Of a DNA stretch of 64,000 nt, positions 19,772 through 31,328 are shown piece after piece. Each line of letters opens with the position of its first letter. Position 1 is the first letter of the stretch. The notes under the pieces are model-generated. The model ran no database searches. It was not told the origin of the DNA and saw only the letters and a program-made list of their open reading frames with translations. A program made the position numbers and the translations under genes. The stretch is taken from the NCBI GenBank assembly GCA_023512015.1, contig JAIMAI010000004.1:30785-94784 (forward strand), written 5' to 3'. The stretch is from Acidothermus sp. (GTDB lineage: Bacteria > Actinomycetota > Actinomycetes > Acidothermales > Acidothermaceae).

Positions 19772-20629
19772 TCAGGTGAGCTGGCCGGTTCGGTAGATCA
19801 CGACGGCGACGACGAGGGCCACCATCGCGATCGACGAGACGGTCTGCGCCGCCGTCCGCCACGACCTCGGCGGGTAGGCCCATGCGGCGGCGAGCGCACC
19901 GCCGGTCAGCAGCCCGCCGATGTGGCCCTGCCAACTGATCCCCGAGATCAAGAAGGTGAGCACCAGGTTCACCACGATGACGAGGCCGATAGATCGGATG
20001 TCGAAGTTGAGCCGGCGTCCGAAGACGAAGAGCGCGGCGAACAAGCCGAAGATCGCACCGGACGCGCCCAGCGTGAGGGAAGCGGGCGGTGCGAACAGGT
20101 ACACCGCAGCCGATCCACCAAGCCCAGAGATCAGATACAAGACGGTGAAGCGGAGCCTCCCGAGCAAGGACTCCAGGGGCATCCCGACCACGAAAAGCGC
20201 CCACATGTTGAACACGATGTGGGCCACGCCCGCGTGCAAGAACATGGCCGTGAGCAGCCGGTAGTACTCCCCGCCGGCGACGCCGGCGTACGGATGCGGC
20301 AGCCCACTGGCGGGCAGTAGCGCGTACTCTCGCTGGACGCTGACCTGGAGCTGTTCCAGCAGGAACACAACCACGTTGATGACGATCAGCGTGATGGTGA
20401 CGAGCCCCGGGCGGGAGCGCAACGGTCCGCCGAGCGGTGTGCGCGCCACTCGCCGAGGCTCGCGTCCAGCACGGGCGCAGTCCGGGCACTGGAAACCGAC
20501 CGCGGCCTGCACCATGCAATCGGGGCAGATCGGCCGCTCGCACCGAACGCACGTCACCCAGGTCTCCCGTCCCGGGTGGCGGTAACACGTCGGAGGGGAG
20601 ACGGTCGGGGCGTGTCCGTCGCCGTCCAT
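19772..20629 (-). CDS. rhomboid family intramembrane serine protease
   Basis: N-terminal zinc-ribbon-like CYRHPGRETWVTCVRCERPICPDC; LGASGAIFGLFAALFVFGRR (catalytic GASG) and GHIGGLLTGG. Confidence 0.92.
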   Translation of the reverse strand: MDGDGHAPTVSPPTCYRHPGRETWVTCVRCERPICPDCMVQAAVGFQCPDCARAGREPRRVARTPLGGPLRSRPGLVTITLIVINVVVFLLEQLQVSVQREYALLPASGLPHPYAGVAGGEYYRLLTAMFLHAGVAHIVFNMWALFVVGMPLESLLGRLRFTVLYLISGLGGSAAVYLFAPPASLTLGASGAIFGLFAALFVFGRRLNFDIRSIGLVIVVNLVLTFLISGISWQGHIGGLLTGGALAAAWAYPPRSWRTAAQTVSSIAMVALVVAVVIYRTGQLT

Positions 20630-20630
20630 C

Positions 20631-21176
20631 TCACTGAATCCGTTCGTCGCCGGTGTCCTCGGTGCCCACAGCCGTGACGGACCGCAAGACGACGTCCGCG
20701 AGGGGGCGGTCGTCGAGATCGGTCGGCACAGTCGCTATAGCGTCGACGATTTCCCGACCCTCGACCACTTCCCCGAAAATCGTGTGTTTGTGATCCAGCC
20801 ATCGCGCAGGTGCGACGGTGATGAAGAATTGTGAACCGTTGGTATTCGGGCCGGCGTTGGCCATCGCGAGTAGATACGGGCGGTCGAAAACGGCTTCGGG
20901 ATGGAATTCATCGGCGAAGGTATAACCTGGCCCGCCCCGGCCGTTTCCGAGGGGATCACCCCCTTGGATCATGAAGCCGTCGATGACGCGATGGAAGATC
21001 GTGCCGTCGTAGAGCGGTTCGTTTCGCGCCGCCCCGGTACGCGGGTCGCGCCAGGTGCGGCGGCCGGTGGCCAGGTCCACGAAATTCCGGACGGTCTGCG
21101 GCGCCCACTGGGGGAGGAGTCGAATCGTGATGTCGCCGACGCTCGTGTGGAGCACGGCGAGTGAAGCATCGGACAT
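20631..21176 (-). CDS. peptidyl-prolyl cis-trans isomerase (cyclophilin)
   Basis: MSDASLAVLHTSVGDITIRLLPQWAPQTVRNFVDLATG...FHRVIDGFMIQGGDPLGNGRGGPGY...NGSQFFITVAPARWLDHKHTIFGEV. Confidence 0.94.
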   Translation of the reverse strand: MSDASLAVLHTSVGDITIRLLPQWAPQTVRNFVDLATGRRTWRDPRTGAARNEPLYDGTIFHRVIDGFMIQGGDPLGNGRGGPGYTFADEFHPEAVFDRPYLLAMANAGPNTNGSQFFITVAPARWLDHKHTIFGEVVEGREIVDAIATVPTDLDDRPLADVVLRSVTAVGTEDTGDERIQ

Positions 21177-21306
21177 GTCGTTTCCTCCCTGCGGGTCTTC
21201 CATCTTGTCACGAGCGGCGGTCGGCGTCGTAGCGTGAGGATATCGAGCACGTGAAACGGGAAAAGACCAGCAAAGACGGCAGGTGTGCAAACGCAGGGAG
21301 GTAGTG

Positions 21307-21753
21307 ATGGGTGTCACGCTGATGCGGCGTAGCCAACGCCAGCCCGAGGCGGTTGCGAGGAAGACGATCGACCAGATCTCGGATCAGCTTGAGCGGGCTC
21401 GACAGATGCTCAACGATCGCGTGATCCCTGGGCTTGCTGCAATGGCCCGCAACGCCCGCGCGGCAGCCGAGCCGATGGGGCGCGAAGCGGCCCGCCGCGG
21501 GCGTCTGGTGGCCGCCGCACTACGCGGTGTGGACGGCGCGGTCTCTGCCGATCACACTGTCGTCAAGCGTCGGCGTTGGCCGGTTGCGTTGGTCTTTCTC
21601 GGTGTGGGAAGCGCCATCGGTGCCGCTGTGGCCTGGGTTCTCCAAGCCGGCAAACCGGTCCAGCTCGCGCCCTATCCCGCCCCACCGAAGGCAGACCAGG
21701 AATCTCAGGAAGATCAAGAAGCGGTGGCCCATCCCGATAGAGCCGATTCCTAA
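21307..21753 (+). CDS. DUF5324-like membrane protein
   Basis: MGVTLMRRSQRQPEAVARKTIDQISDQLERARQMLNDRVIPGLAAMARNARAAAEP... with C-terminal TM; typical position beside ppiA. Confidence 0.7.
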   Translation: MGVTLMRRSQRQPEAVARKTIDQISDQLERARQMLNDRVIPGLAAMARNARAAAEPMGREAARRGRLVAAALRGVDGAVSADHTVVKRRRWPVALVFLGVGSAIGAAVAWVLQAGKPVQLAPYPAPPKADQESQEDQEAVAHPDRADS

Positions 21754-21927
21754 GCGGCAAAACGTTGATCGTATTCCAGCGGTTCTAGGGCTCGGGCGAG
21801 CTTGCCAGCCGCGTGGACACTACCGCGGACCACATCACAGAGGGCAGGTCCGCGTACAGGGCACCACGAGGGTCACGAAGGGCCGTTCCCGCCGATCGCG
21901 GCCGACTCTGCAGGCGGGCAGTATGGT

Positions 21928-22488
21928 CTACCGTGCAGGCGGGCAGTACGAATATCCCTCCAGGTAACTGCCCGTCGTCGCGTCCACGAGCCAAACGCCC
22001 GTGCAGCGCGTTCCCTCAGCAATCCCGGGAGTGACCGGCTTACCGTCGGGCCCGATCGCGCCCAAGTGCGAGTCTTTGGAGGACCAGTGACCTTGACCGA
22101 TGAAAGCCCATACGAGTCTGTCGGTATAACGACTGGCAGACGTTCCGTCCGCGTTCCGCACGGCGGTTTGCGTATCCCTCAGCAGTGCAAGCCGAGCCTG
22201 GTAATTCTTCGGTAGTGCTCCAGCCACGGGAGCAACCGCTTTTTCGGCTGCAGCCTCGGTGACAGTAGGGCTGGCATCCGCAGGAGGTGGATAAAGGTTG
22301 ACGCCTCCCACTTTGTCAACCACAGGAGTCCTCAACGAGACAACGGCGGTAGAGTGCCCCGCGTTCGAAGCCGTCCCCGAAGTTAGATTGGTGTCTTTCG
22401 TCGACGCCCCCGAGACGTGAGTCGACGCGCAGCCTGTTAGAAGCAGTGCGGTGACAAGAACGGGTAACGAACTCTTTTTTGCCGACAA
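21928..22488 (-). CDS. putative secreted lipoprotein of unknown function
   Basis: MSAKKSSLPVLVTALLLTGCASTHVSG lipobox; no family recognised. Confidence 0.6.
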   Translation of the reverse strand: MSAKKSSLPVLVTALLLTGCASTHVSGASTKDTNLTSGTASNAGHSTAVVSLRTPVVDKVGGVNLYPPPADASPTVTEAAAEKAVAPVAGALPKNYQARLALLRDTQTAVRNADGTSASRYTDRLVWAFIGQGHWSSKDSHLGAIGPDGKPVTPGIAEGTRCTGVWLVDATTGSYLEGYSYCPPAR

Positions 22489-22682
22489 TGGTCACCTCAC
22501 ATTTGGAGCGCACCCGCATTTGATCACGAGCTTGTGGTCAAGCTACCACGGCTCAACCAAATGTGCAAAGTGCGGGCGGTGATCGCAGGCGGCCACTCTG
22601 CAGGCGTGTCGACGAGCTACAGCTTTGTTGGGTAGTCGTGGGTGCGGCGGCCGCGGCGGATTCGTGACGGGCCGGGTCGCGT

Positions 22683-23915
22683 TTACGGCAGGTGTGCGGA
22701 TAGCGCAGAGGCGTGGTCGTGTTCCCTGCGCGGCGTGCTACCGCCTGGGGGCTCCGAGGTCTTTGCGAACCATCCGGTGGGTGTGTCGTCGAGGTCCTCC
22801 CAGCGGGGGACGTAGTGTTCGAGAAAGATTTGGCCGACGAGCTCGCCGCGGCTCTGGACACAGGTTTTCTCGAAGATGGATTTGAGGTGGTCCTGGATCG
22901 TGTGGACGGAGACGCCGAGGGTCTGCGCCATCTGCTTGGTCGACTGGCCTTTCATGCAGAGCCGGGTGATCTGACGCTCGCGTTCGGTAAGACCGTAGGC
23001 GAGCGCGACGAGGGGCGCGACCTCGTGCATCGCGGCCGGCTGGATGATCACGGCGGTCCGACCGCCCGCCCCGCCTGAGAGGCGGGTGCCGTAGAGGAGC
23101 AGCCAACGCCCGGAGCGGGTTTGCACGCGGGAGCGGGCGCAGAGCTCGAGAGGATCCTGGCCCGCCTGCAAGGCACGTGCTCGGGCGGCGACGGCCTGGA
23201 GCGGCCGTGACTGCTCAGGTATGGGAGGGGCGGGCACCTCGACGAGCTGTGCAATCCAGCGTTCGGCCGCCGGCGAGAGCGACTCGACCCGACCACTCTC
23301 GTCGAAGATCACCACACCGGGAGCGTCCTCCAGCGGCTCATCGTCGCGCACGGCCGCGGTCAGCAGTGCCCGGCGGAAGCCGTCGGCGATCGGTTCGGAG
23401 AGCACGCGCACGAGCTCGACGTCGTCCTCGCTGAACCACGGGCGGTCGCCGTCGCGGAGGAAACCTGCGGCCGCCCAGTAGTTGCCATGTAGGACGAAGG
23501 ATCCCCGGAGCTCGTCGCCGATCCCGAACGCTTCGCTGGAGCGGTGGCGGGCGCTGCGCGAGAGATCGCCGTAGGTGGCGATGCTGGTCGCGCCGGCTAG
23601 GCGGCCACTGCGGGCAAGGAACGACCACTTGTTCACGTCCTCGACGACGTACTCGTACTCGGCCAGCCAGGAGCCGGAGCAGCCGACGTTTTGGTTGAGG
23701 CTGCCGGTGAAGAGGATCGTGCCGGGGTCGACGGTGTGCCAACAGCTGCGGTCGAAGGGGATCGCTCGGCGCAGGATTTCGGTCGCCTCGGTGGCAAAGC
23801 TCACCCAGTCGAGTCCGGAGCGCGCCAGTCGCCCGATCTGCTCTCTCGTGCGCTGCGCCGACTCGCGTTTCACGACGGCACGGTACTTCCACATCCCGCG
23901 GCGGACAACCCCCAC
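22683..23915 (-). CDS. LuxR-family transcriptional regulator (GAF/PAS-like N-terminus, C-terminal HTH)
   Basis: C-terminal YGLTERERQITRLCMKGQSTKQMAQTLGVSVHTIQDHLKSIFEKTCVQSRGELVGQIF is a LuxR HTH. Confidence 0.85.
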   Translation of the reverse strand: MGVVRRGMWKYRAVVKRESAQRTREQIGRLARSGLDWVSFATEATEILRRAIPFDRSCWHTVDPGTILFTGSLNQNVGCSGSWLAEYEYVVEDVNKWSFLARSGRLAGATSIATYGDLSRSARHRSSEAFGIGDELRGSFVLHGNYWAAAGFLRDGDRPWFSEDDVELVRVLSEPIADGFRRALLTAAVRDDEPLEDAPGVVIFDESGRVESLSPAAERWIAQLVEVPAPPIPEQSRPLQAVAARARALQAGQDPLELCARSRVQTRSGRWLLLYGTRLSGGAGGRTAVIIQPAAMHEVAPLVALAYGLTERERQITRLCMKGQSTKQMAQTLGVSVHTIQDHLKSIFEKTCVQSRGELVGQIFLEHYVPRWEDLDDTPTGWFAKTSEPPGGSTPRREHDHASALSAHLP

Positions 23916-24026
23916 GATCCTGGGATACGGCGCGCAGTGACGGCCCAGCGAATTGGGATTGTCCGCTCATTGCCTGCGGGCGCATCCTCACCGTTGTTCG
24001 GCAAGGAGCGACGCGAGGAGGCCGCA

Positions 24027-25049
24027 ATGGCGACACAGACACCCCAGCAGACCGATACCCACAGCGAGCTGGTGAGCCCGGATCCGATCATCCGGCTAGC
24101 CTCCGGCTTCATGGCCGCCAAGCACCTGTTCGCTGCCAGCGAGCTGGGACTGTTCGAGGCACTCGTCGACTCGCCGGCGACGATCGAGGGGCTGGCGGCC
24201 CGCACTGGCCTGACGCGACGGGCGGCGCGGATCAGCGCCGACGCAATGGTTGCCCTCGGCCTGCTCGAACGAGACGGCGACAGCTACCGCAACAGTCCTG
24301 CGGCTGCAACGTTCCTCTCGGGCAGCGGCCCGGCGGACCTCCGGCCGCTGCTGCGCTGCTGGAGTGAGATCAGTTATCCGGCGTGGAACCGGCTCGCTGA
24401 GACGCTCGCCCAGGGACCCGCGCGCGAGCTGTTCGAGCTCGACGAGAAACAGACGGAGGTGATGTCCACTGGGATCGAGGCGATCCTCGCCGGCCCAACA
24501 GCCGAGCTGCCACGCGTGTTCGACTTCTCTCAGAGGAAACACCTGCTCGACATCGGCGGCGGCACCGGCTCGTGGTCACTCGCCGTCGCCCGTCGTTATC
24601 CGCACCTTGAGGCGACCGTGCTCGAGCTGCCCGCTGTCGCGCTGGTGGCACGCAGGAAGATCGAGGAGTCGGGTCTTGACTCGCGGGTCCGTGTCATGAC
24701 CGGGGACGCGATGGCCGAGGAACTGCCGTCGGGTTACGACGTCTTCCTCGTCGCCAATCTCGTCCACTACTGGTCGCCCGAGCAGAACCTCGACCTTCTG
24801 CGACGCGTACGCCGTGCAGCCGAGCCTGGCTCGCACCTGTTGTTGGTCGATTTCTGGACCGATCCGACCCACACCGAGCCGCTTCAGGCTGCATTGATGG
24901 CGGGCGAGTTTGCCGTCCACCTCCGCAACGGCGACGTCTACAGCGTCCAGGAGGTGCGCGGGTGGCTCGGTCAGACCGGATGGCGTTTCATCGACCACAC
25001 TGCGCTGGTCGGCCCCCAAAGCCTGATCGTCGCAGAGGCGGCCGACTGA
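24027..25049 (+). CDS. SAM-dependent O-methyltransferase (acetylserotonin/PKS O-MT-like)
   Basis: MATQTPQQTDTHSELVSPDPIIRLASGFMAAKHLFAASELGLFEAL... LLDIGGGTGSWSLAVARRYPHLEATVLELPAV, LLLVDFWTDPTH. Confidence 0.88.
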   Translation: MATQTPQQTDTHSELVSPDPIIRLASGFMAAKHLFAASELGLFEALVDSPATIEGLAARTGLTRRAARISADAMVALGLLERDGDSYRNSPAAATFLSGSGPADLRPLLRCWSEISYPAWNRLAETLAQGPARELFELDEKQTEVMSTGIEAILAGPTAELPRVFDFSQRKHLLDIGGGTGSWSLAVARRYPHLEATVLELPAVALVARRKIEESGLDSRVRVMTGDAMAEELPSGYDVFLVANLVHYWSPEQNLDLLRRVRRAAEPGSHLLLVDFWTDPTHTEPLQAALMAGEFAVHLRNGDVYSVQEVRGWLGQTGWRFIDHTALVGPQSLIVAEAAD

Positions 25050-25054
25050 AATCG

Positions 25055-25127
25055 TGGAGACGAAGGGACTCGAACCCTCAACCCCCGCCTTGCAAAGGCG
25101 GTGCTCTGCCAATTGAGCTACGTCCCC
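25055..25127 (-). tRNA. tRNA-Ala (TGC)
   Basis: Reverse complement GGGGACGTAGCTCAATTGGCAGAGCACCGCCTTTGCAAGGCGGGGGTTGAGGGTTCGAGTCCCTTCGTCTCCA; anticodon TGC, full cloverleaf. Confidence 0.97.
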
Positions 25128-25146
25128 CGCGACAGATTTGCTTTCG

Positions 25147-25278
25147 CTACTCGACGGCGGTGGGTTCGGCCCTGGTCGCTTCGATCCACAGGTCCTCTTC
25201 TGCGCGGGAGGCCCGCCACCGCCAGTAGACCACCAGGCCGGCCACCACGGCCGCGAGTACCACGAGGAGTTTCTTCAT
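25147..25278 (-). CDS. DLW-39-like small protein (43 aa)
   Basis: Below ORF-track cutoff; reverse-strand translation MKKLLVVLAAVVAGLVVYWRWRASRAEEDLWIEATRAEPTAVE* contains the DLW motif and sits between tRNA-Ala and tRNA-Ile as in other actinobacteria. Confidence 0.85.
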   Translation of the reverse strand: MKKLLVVLAAVVAGLVVYWRWRASRAEEDLWIEATRAEPTAVE

Positions 25279-25306
25279 CGGACCACCTCAGCCTCCGCGT
25301 CACCGG

Positions 25307-25380
25307 TGGGCCTGGGAGGACTTGAACCTCCGACCTCATCCTTATCAGGGATGCGCTCTAACCGCCTGAGCTACAGGCCC
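25307..25380 (-). tRNA. tRNA-Ile (GAT)
   Basis: Reverse complement GGGCCTGTAGCTCAGGCGGTTAGAGCGCATCCCTGATAAGGATGAGGTCGGAGGTTCAAGTCCTCCCAGGCCCA; anticodon GAT. Confidence 0.97.
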
Positions 25381-25473
25381 ATGCCCTGCCGAGGGTACCG
25401 TACCGCTTGCCACCCACCGTCGGTGTCCCGCGCGACGACCGACCCGGCGTCGCCACAACTTCTCGACCCGACC

Positions 25474-25941
25474 TCACGGTTCACCGAGCGTCACCTCTAT
25501 TCCCCCCACGAGATCGGCGATCAGATTGTAGATTGCCGCTCCCAGGGTCGCCAGCGCAGTCAAAATGATCACATTGATCGCCCCGAGGGCGGCTGCGATG
25601 GTTATTACCCGGGACGCGGAGAACGGATTGTGCAAGGCCTGTGGGGTGGTGGTGGGCGAGACCTCGTTGACGAAGTTGTTGAGCTGGTCCCACACGCCCA
25701 TCCCGCCCAGTACCGCGTAGACGATCGCAACCGCGACGACACCGACGACGAGAATCGCAAGCGACGTCACGAACGTGACCTTCATGGCGGTCCACGGATC
25801 AATGTGCTTGATCACTAGGCGGGCTCGGCGCCGGCTCCCCGTTGCCGGGCCGACTCGAATCGCGGGCGCAGCGGCCGTGCTGGACGGCCCTACCCTTGTC
25901 GTCGCCGGTGCGCCTCCGGCGGAAACCTTCGGATCGGTCAC
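25474..25941 (-). CDS. DUF3566 domain transmembrane protein
   Basis: RRARLVIKHIDPWTAMKVTFVTSLAILVVGVVAVAIVYAVLGGMGVWDQLNNFVNEV; located downstream of gyrA. Confidence 0.92.
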   Translation of the reverse strand: MTDPKVSAGGAPATTRVGPSSTAAAPAIRVGPATGSRRRARLVIKHIDPWTAMKVTFVTSLAILVVGVVAVAIVYAVLGGMGVWDQLNNFVNEVSPTTTPQALHNPFSASRVITIAAALGAINVIILTALATLGAAIYNLIADLVGGIEVTLGEP

Positions 25942-26086
25942 GTGGCATCTCCTCGTCCCGGACCCGGTATTTTTACGGGCTCCACGTCAGGGCTGCCTCG
26001 TCGCTGCCCTTTTTCCCGATTCGTCCGTCACCCATCCTGCCTGCTGGCGGCCGTTACAGCATCGTGATCCTGTTTCGCCGCGCCGC

Positions 26087-28573
26087 TTAGTCGTCCTGGT
26101 CCTGGTCGTCGTCCCGCTCGGTGTTACGCGTGACCGCAACGACCGAGTCACCTTCTGCCAGGTCGATCAAGCGTACGCCCATGGTCGCCCGAGCCGTCGG
26201 TCGGATCTCCGACACGCGGGTACGAATGACGCCCCCGAATTCGGTAATAGCCAAGATTTCGTCGTCCTCGTCGACCATGAGAGCCCCCACGAGGTCGCCC
26301 CGCTCCTCGGTGACCTTCGCCGTCAGGACGCCGTACCCGCCCCGCCCTTGCAAGGGATACTCGTCGATCGGGGTGCGTTTGGCGTATCCGCCTGCGGTGG
26401 CGACCACGACGTGTGCTCCGGGTCGGACCACCATCATCGCCAGTAGGGAATCGTCATCGCGGAACCGCATCCCGATGACCCCAGACGTCGCGCGCCCCAT
26501 CGGGCGTAGCGTCTCGTCGTCCGCTTTGAAGCGAATCGCTTGGGCCCGGCGGCTCACCAGGAGTAATTCATCCTCCGGAGACACCAGGCGTGCGCCGATG
26601 ACGGCATCGTCTTCACGAAGGTTGATGGCAATGATCCCACCGGATCGGTTGGAATCGAAGTCGCGAAGCGGAGTCTTCTTGACCAATCCGCTGCGAGTGG
26701 CAAGCACCAAGTAGGGCGCCGCGTCGTAGTCACGCAGTGCGAGGACCTGCGCGATGGTTTCGTCACGTTGGAACGCCAGCAGATTGGCGACATGCTGGCC
26801 CCGCGCACTGCGAGCGGCTTCCGGGATCTCGTACGCCTTGGCCCGATAGACCCTGCCCTTGTCGGTGAAGAACAGGATCCAGTGATGGGTCGTCGTCACG
26901 AAGAAGTGTTCGACGACGTCGTCCTGGCGGAGTTGGGCTCCCTGCACGCCTTTTCCACCCCGACGTTGGGACCGATAGAGCTTGGTTTTGGTGCGTTTCG
27001 CGTAACCACCCCGCGTGATCGTGACGACGACATCTTCTTCCGCGATGAGGTCTTCGATGCTGACGTCACCTTCAAAAGGAACGATCTTGGTGCGTCGGTC
27101 GTCCCCGTATTTGTCTACGATCTCGGCTAATTCCGCGCTGACGATGGCCCGCTGCCGACTCTCGCTGGCGAGGATGTCGTTCAGGTCGGCGATCTCGGCT
27201 TCGTGCTTGGCGAGGTCGTCGACGATGGATTGACGTTCGAGCGCGGCCAGTCGACGGAGCTGCATGTCCAGGATCGCGGTGGCCTGGATTTCGTCGACGT
27301 CCAAAAGTTCCATCAATCCGGTGCGCGCCTCGTCGGCCGACGCGGACCCTCGGATGAGCGCGATGACGGCGTCGAGCTGGTCGAGTGCCTTGACGAGGCC
27401 GCGGAGGATGTGGGCGCGCCTTTCCGCTTCGCGTAGGTCGTAACGCGTCCGCCGGACGATGACATCGATCTGGTGGGCGATCCAATGCCGGATGAACGCA
27501 TCGAGGGGGAGGGTGCGCGGCACGTTGTCGACGAGCGCGACCATGTTGGCGCCGAAGGTGTCCTGGAGTTGGGTGTGCTTGTAGAGATTGGCGATCACCA
27601 CTTTCGGGACGGCGTCGCGCTTGAGAATGATGACCAGGCGTTGGCCGGTGCGCGACGATGAGTCGTCCCGGATCTCCGCTATGCCGGGAATCTTTCCGTC
27701 GGCAGCGAGTTCCGCGATGCGGACGGCGAGGTTGTCGGGGTTGACCTGGTAGGGAAGCTCGGTGATGACCAGAGTCTGGCGGCCGCGTTGGTCCTCCTCG
27801 ACATTGACGACGGCGCGCATGACGATCGATCCCCGACCCGTACGGTAGGCCTCTTCGATACCGTTGTGGCCCACGATGAGACCACCGGTGGGGAAGTCCG
27901 GCCCCTTGATGCGTTCCATCAACGCGGCGAGGAGCTCCTCCCGCGTGGCCTGGGGATGTTCGAGCGCCCACTGTGCCCCGGCCGCTACCTCGCGAAGGTT
28001 GTGCGGAGGAATATTGGTCGCCATCCCGACGGCGATACCGGCGGAACCATTCACCAGCAGATTGGGAAATCTGGCGGGTAGGATCACCGGCTCCATTTGT
28101 CGACCGTCGTAGTTGGGTACGAAATCGACGGTCTCCTTGCCGATGTCCCGCAGCATCTCCATCGCGAGCGGCGTCAAGCGGCACTCGGTGTAACGCATCG
28201 CAGCGGCCGGGTCGTTGCCGGGGGAACCGAAATTCCCTTGTCCGTCGACCAGGGGATGGCGCATCACCCACGGTTGAGCCAGTCGAACCAATGTGTCGTA
28301 GACCGCCGCATCGCCGTGCGGGTGGTAACTCCCGATGACATCTCCGACGACGCGGGCGCACTTCACGTAGCCGCGGTCGGGCCGGTATCCCCCGTCGTAC
28401 ATGGCGTACAGCACCCGCCGGTGCACCGGCTTGAGCCCGTCACGGACGTCGGGCAGTGCCCGGCCCACGATGACGCTCATCGCGTAGTCGAGATAGCTCC
28501 GCTGCATCTCGACCTGCAGATCGACGGGCTCGATGCGACCGCCTTCCGAAGGGAGGGTCAGATCCTCGGTCAC
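26087..28573 (-). CDS. gyrA: DNA gyrase subunit A
   Basis: [77 protein letters not shown]. Confidence 0.98.
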   Translation of the reverse strand: MTEDLTLPSEGGRIEPVDLQVEMQRSYLDYAMSVIVGRALPDVRDGLKPVHRRVLYAMYDGGYRPDRGYVKCARVVGDVIGSYHPHGDAAVYDTLVRLAQPWVMRHPLVDGQGNFGSPGNDPAAAMRYTECRLTPLAMEMLRDIGKETVDFVPNYDGRQMEPVILPARFPNLLVNGSAGIAVGMATNIPPHNLREVAAGAQWALEHPQATREELLAALMERIKGPDFPTGGLIVGHNGIEEAYRTGRGSIVMRAVVNVEEDQRGRQTLVITELPYQVNPDNLAVRIAELAADGKIPGIAEIRDDSSSRTGQRLVIILKRDAVPKVVIANLYKHTQLQDTFGANMVALVDNVPRTLPLDAFIRHWIAHQIDVIVRRTRYDLREAERRAHILRGLVKALDQLDAVIALIRGSASADEARTGLMELLDVDEIQATAILDMQLRRLAALERQSIVDDLAKHEAEIADLNDILASESRQRAIVSAELAEIVDKYGDDRRTKIVPFEGDVSIEDLIAEEDVVVTITRGGYAKRTKTKLYRSQRRGGKGVQGAQLRQDDVVEHFFVTTTHHWILFFTDKGRVYRAKAYEIPEAARSARGQHVANLLAFQRDETIAQVLALRDYDAAPYLVLATRSGLVKKTPLRDFDSNRSGGIIAINLREDDAVIGARLVSPEDELLLVSRRAQAIRFKADDETLRPMGRATSGVIGMRFRDDDSLLAMMVVRPGAHVVVATAGGYAKRTPIDEYPLQGRGGYGVLTAKVTEERGDLVGALMVDEDDEILAITEFGGVIRTRVSEIRPTARATMGVRLIDLAEGDSVVAVTRNTERDDDQDQDD

Positions 28574-28603
28574 AGCAGATCCTTTGCCTTAGGAGAATTC
28601 ACG

Positions 28604-30619
<2,016 letters not shown>

Positions 30620-30797
30620 TCATGGCCTCCGGTCAGGGCTACGTCGTCGACCGTGATGATCCTCACTGCACGGACCTCGAAGCCCAGCGGCGTCCGCCGA
30701 TACGCGTGGGCACGCAGAGAGCATCCAACGGTCAAGGCTGTTTTCAGTCTACCGGCGTAGTTCCTTCATCACCGTCGCTGCGCACCGGGTGACCGTG

Positions 30798-31328
30798 TCA
30801 GCCGTAGGTGTCACGGGGGCCGGGGCCGCGGACCCGCAGCGGCCCGCGACGCCACGACGGAGCGGTCGGCCCGCGAACTTCTACCCGCTTCACGACGTCG
30901 CCGGACGCCTCTCGAATGCGTGCGGTGAGCTGCGGGAGCAGGAGTCGCAGCTGGGTAGCCCACGCACTCGAATCGGCCGCCACGCGAAGTACTCCCTGCT
31001 CGAAGCTCTCAGGCCGGCAATGCCGTCCAAGATCGGGACCGACGACCTCGCACCATCGGTCGGTCATGTCGAGCAAGGTCGTCCTCGTGGTCCATCCGCG
31101 TTCGCGAAGGAACCCCCGGAGGGCAGCACCCAGCAATTGGGGATCGCCGCCCCTCTCGGTCACCGGACCGGACCGATTCCACCGTGGTCGGCTCCCGGAT
31201 CGCCGCGCGCGCTCCCTGGCTTGTCGCAGGACTTCGCGTGCCAGATCCGCGCCCTTCGGCGAAGTGGACGGCGCCGGATCAGGCCCTTCCCTGCGTTCGA
31301 ACCCCTCAGTCGACACGCCGCACCTCAC
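30798..31328 (-). CDS. DUF721 / DciA-like helicase-associated protein
   Basis: WCEVVGPDLGRHCRPESFEQGVLRVAADSSAWATQLRLLLPQLTARI typical DciA/DUF721; follows and overlaps recF. Confidence 0.88.
   Translation of the reverse strand: MRCGVSTEGFERREGPDPAPSTSPKGADLAREVLRQARERARRSGSRPRWNRSGPVTERGGDPQLLGAALRGFLRERGWTTRTTLLDMTDRWCEVVGPDLGRHCRPESFEQGVLRVAADSSAWATQLRLLLPQLTARIREASGDVVKRVEVRGPTAPSWRRGPLRVRGPGPRDTYG

Noticed and set aside
21754-25054. tRNA-Ala island as a site-specific integrative element
   Set aside because: No integrase/recombinase gene and no duplicated tRNA 3' end was found; kept only as an accessory insertion.
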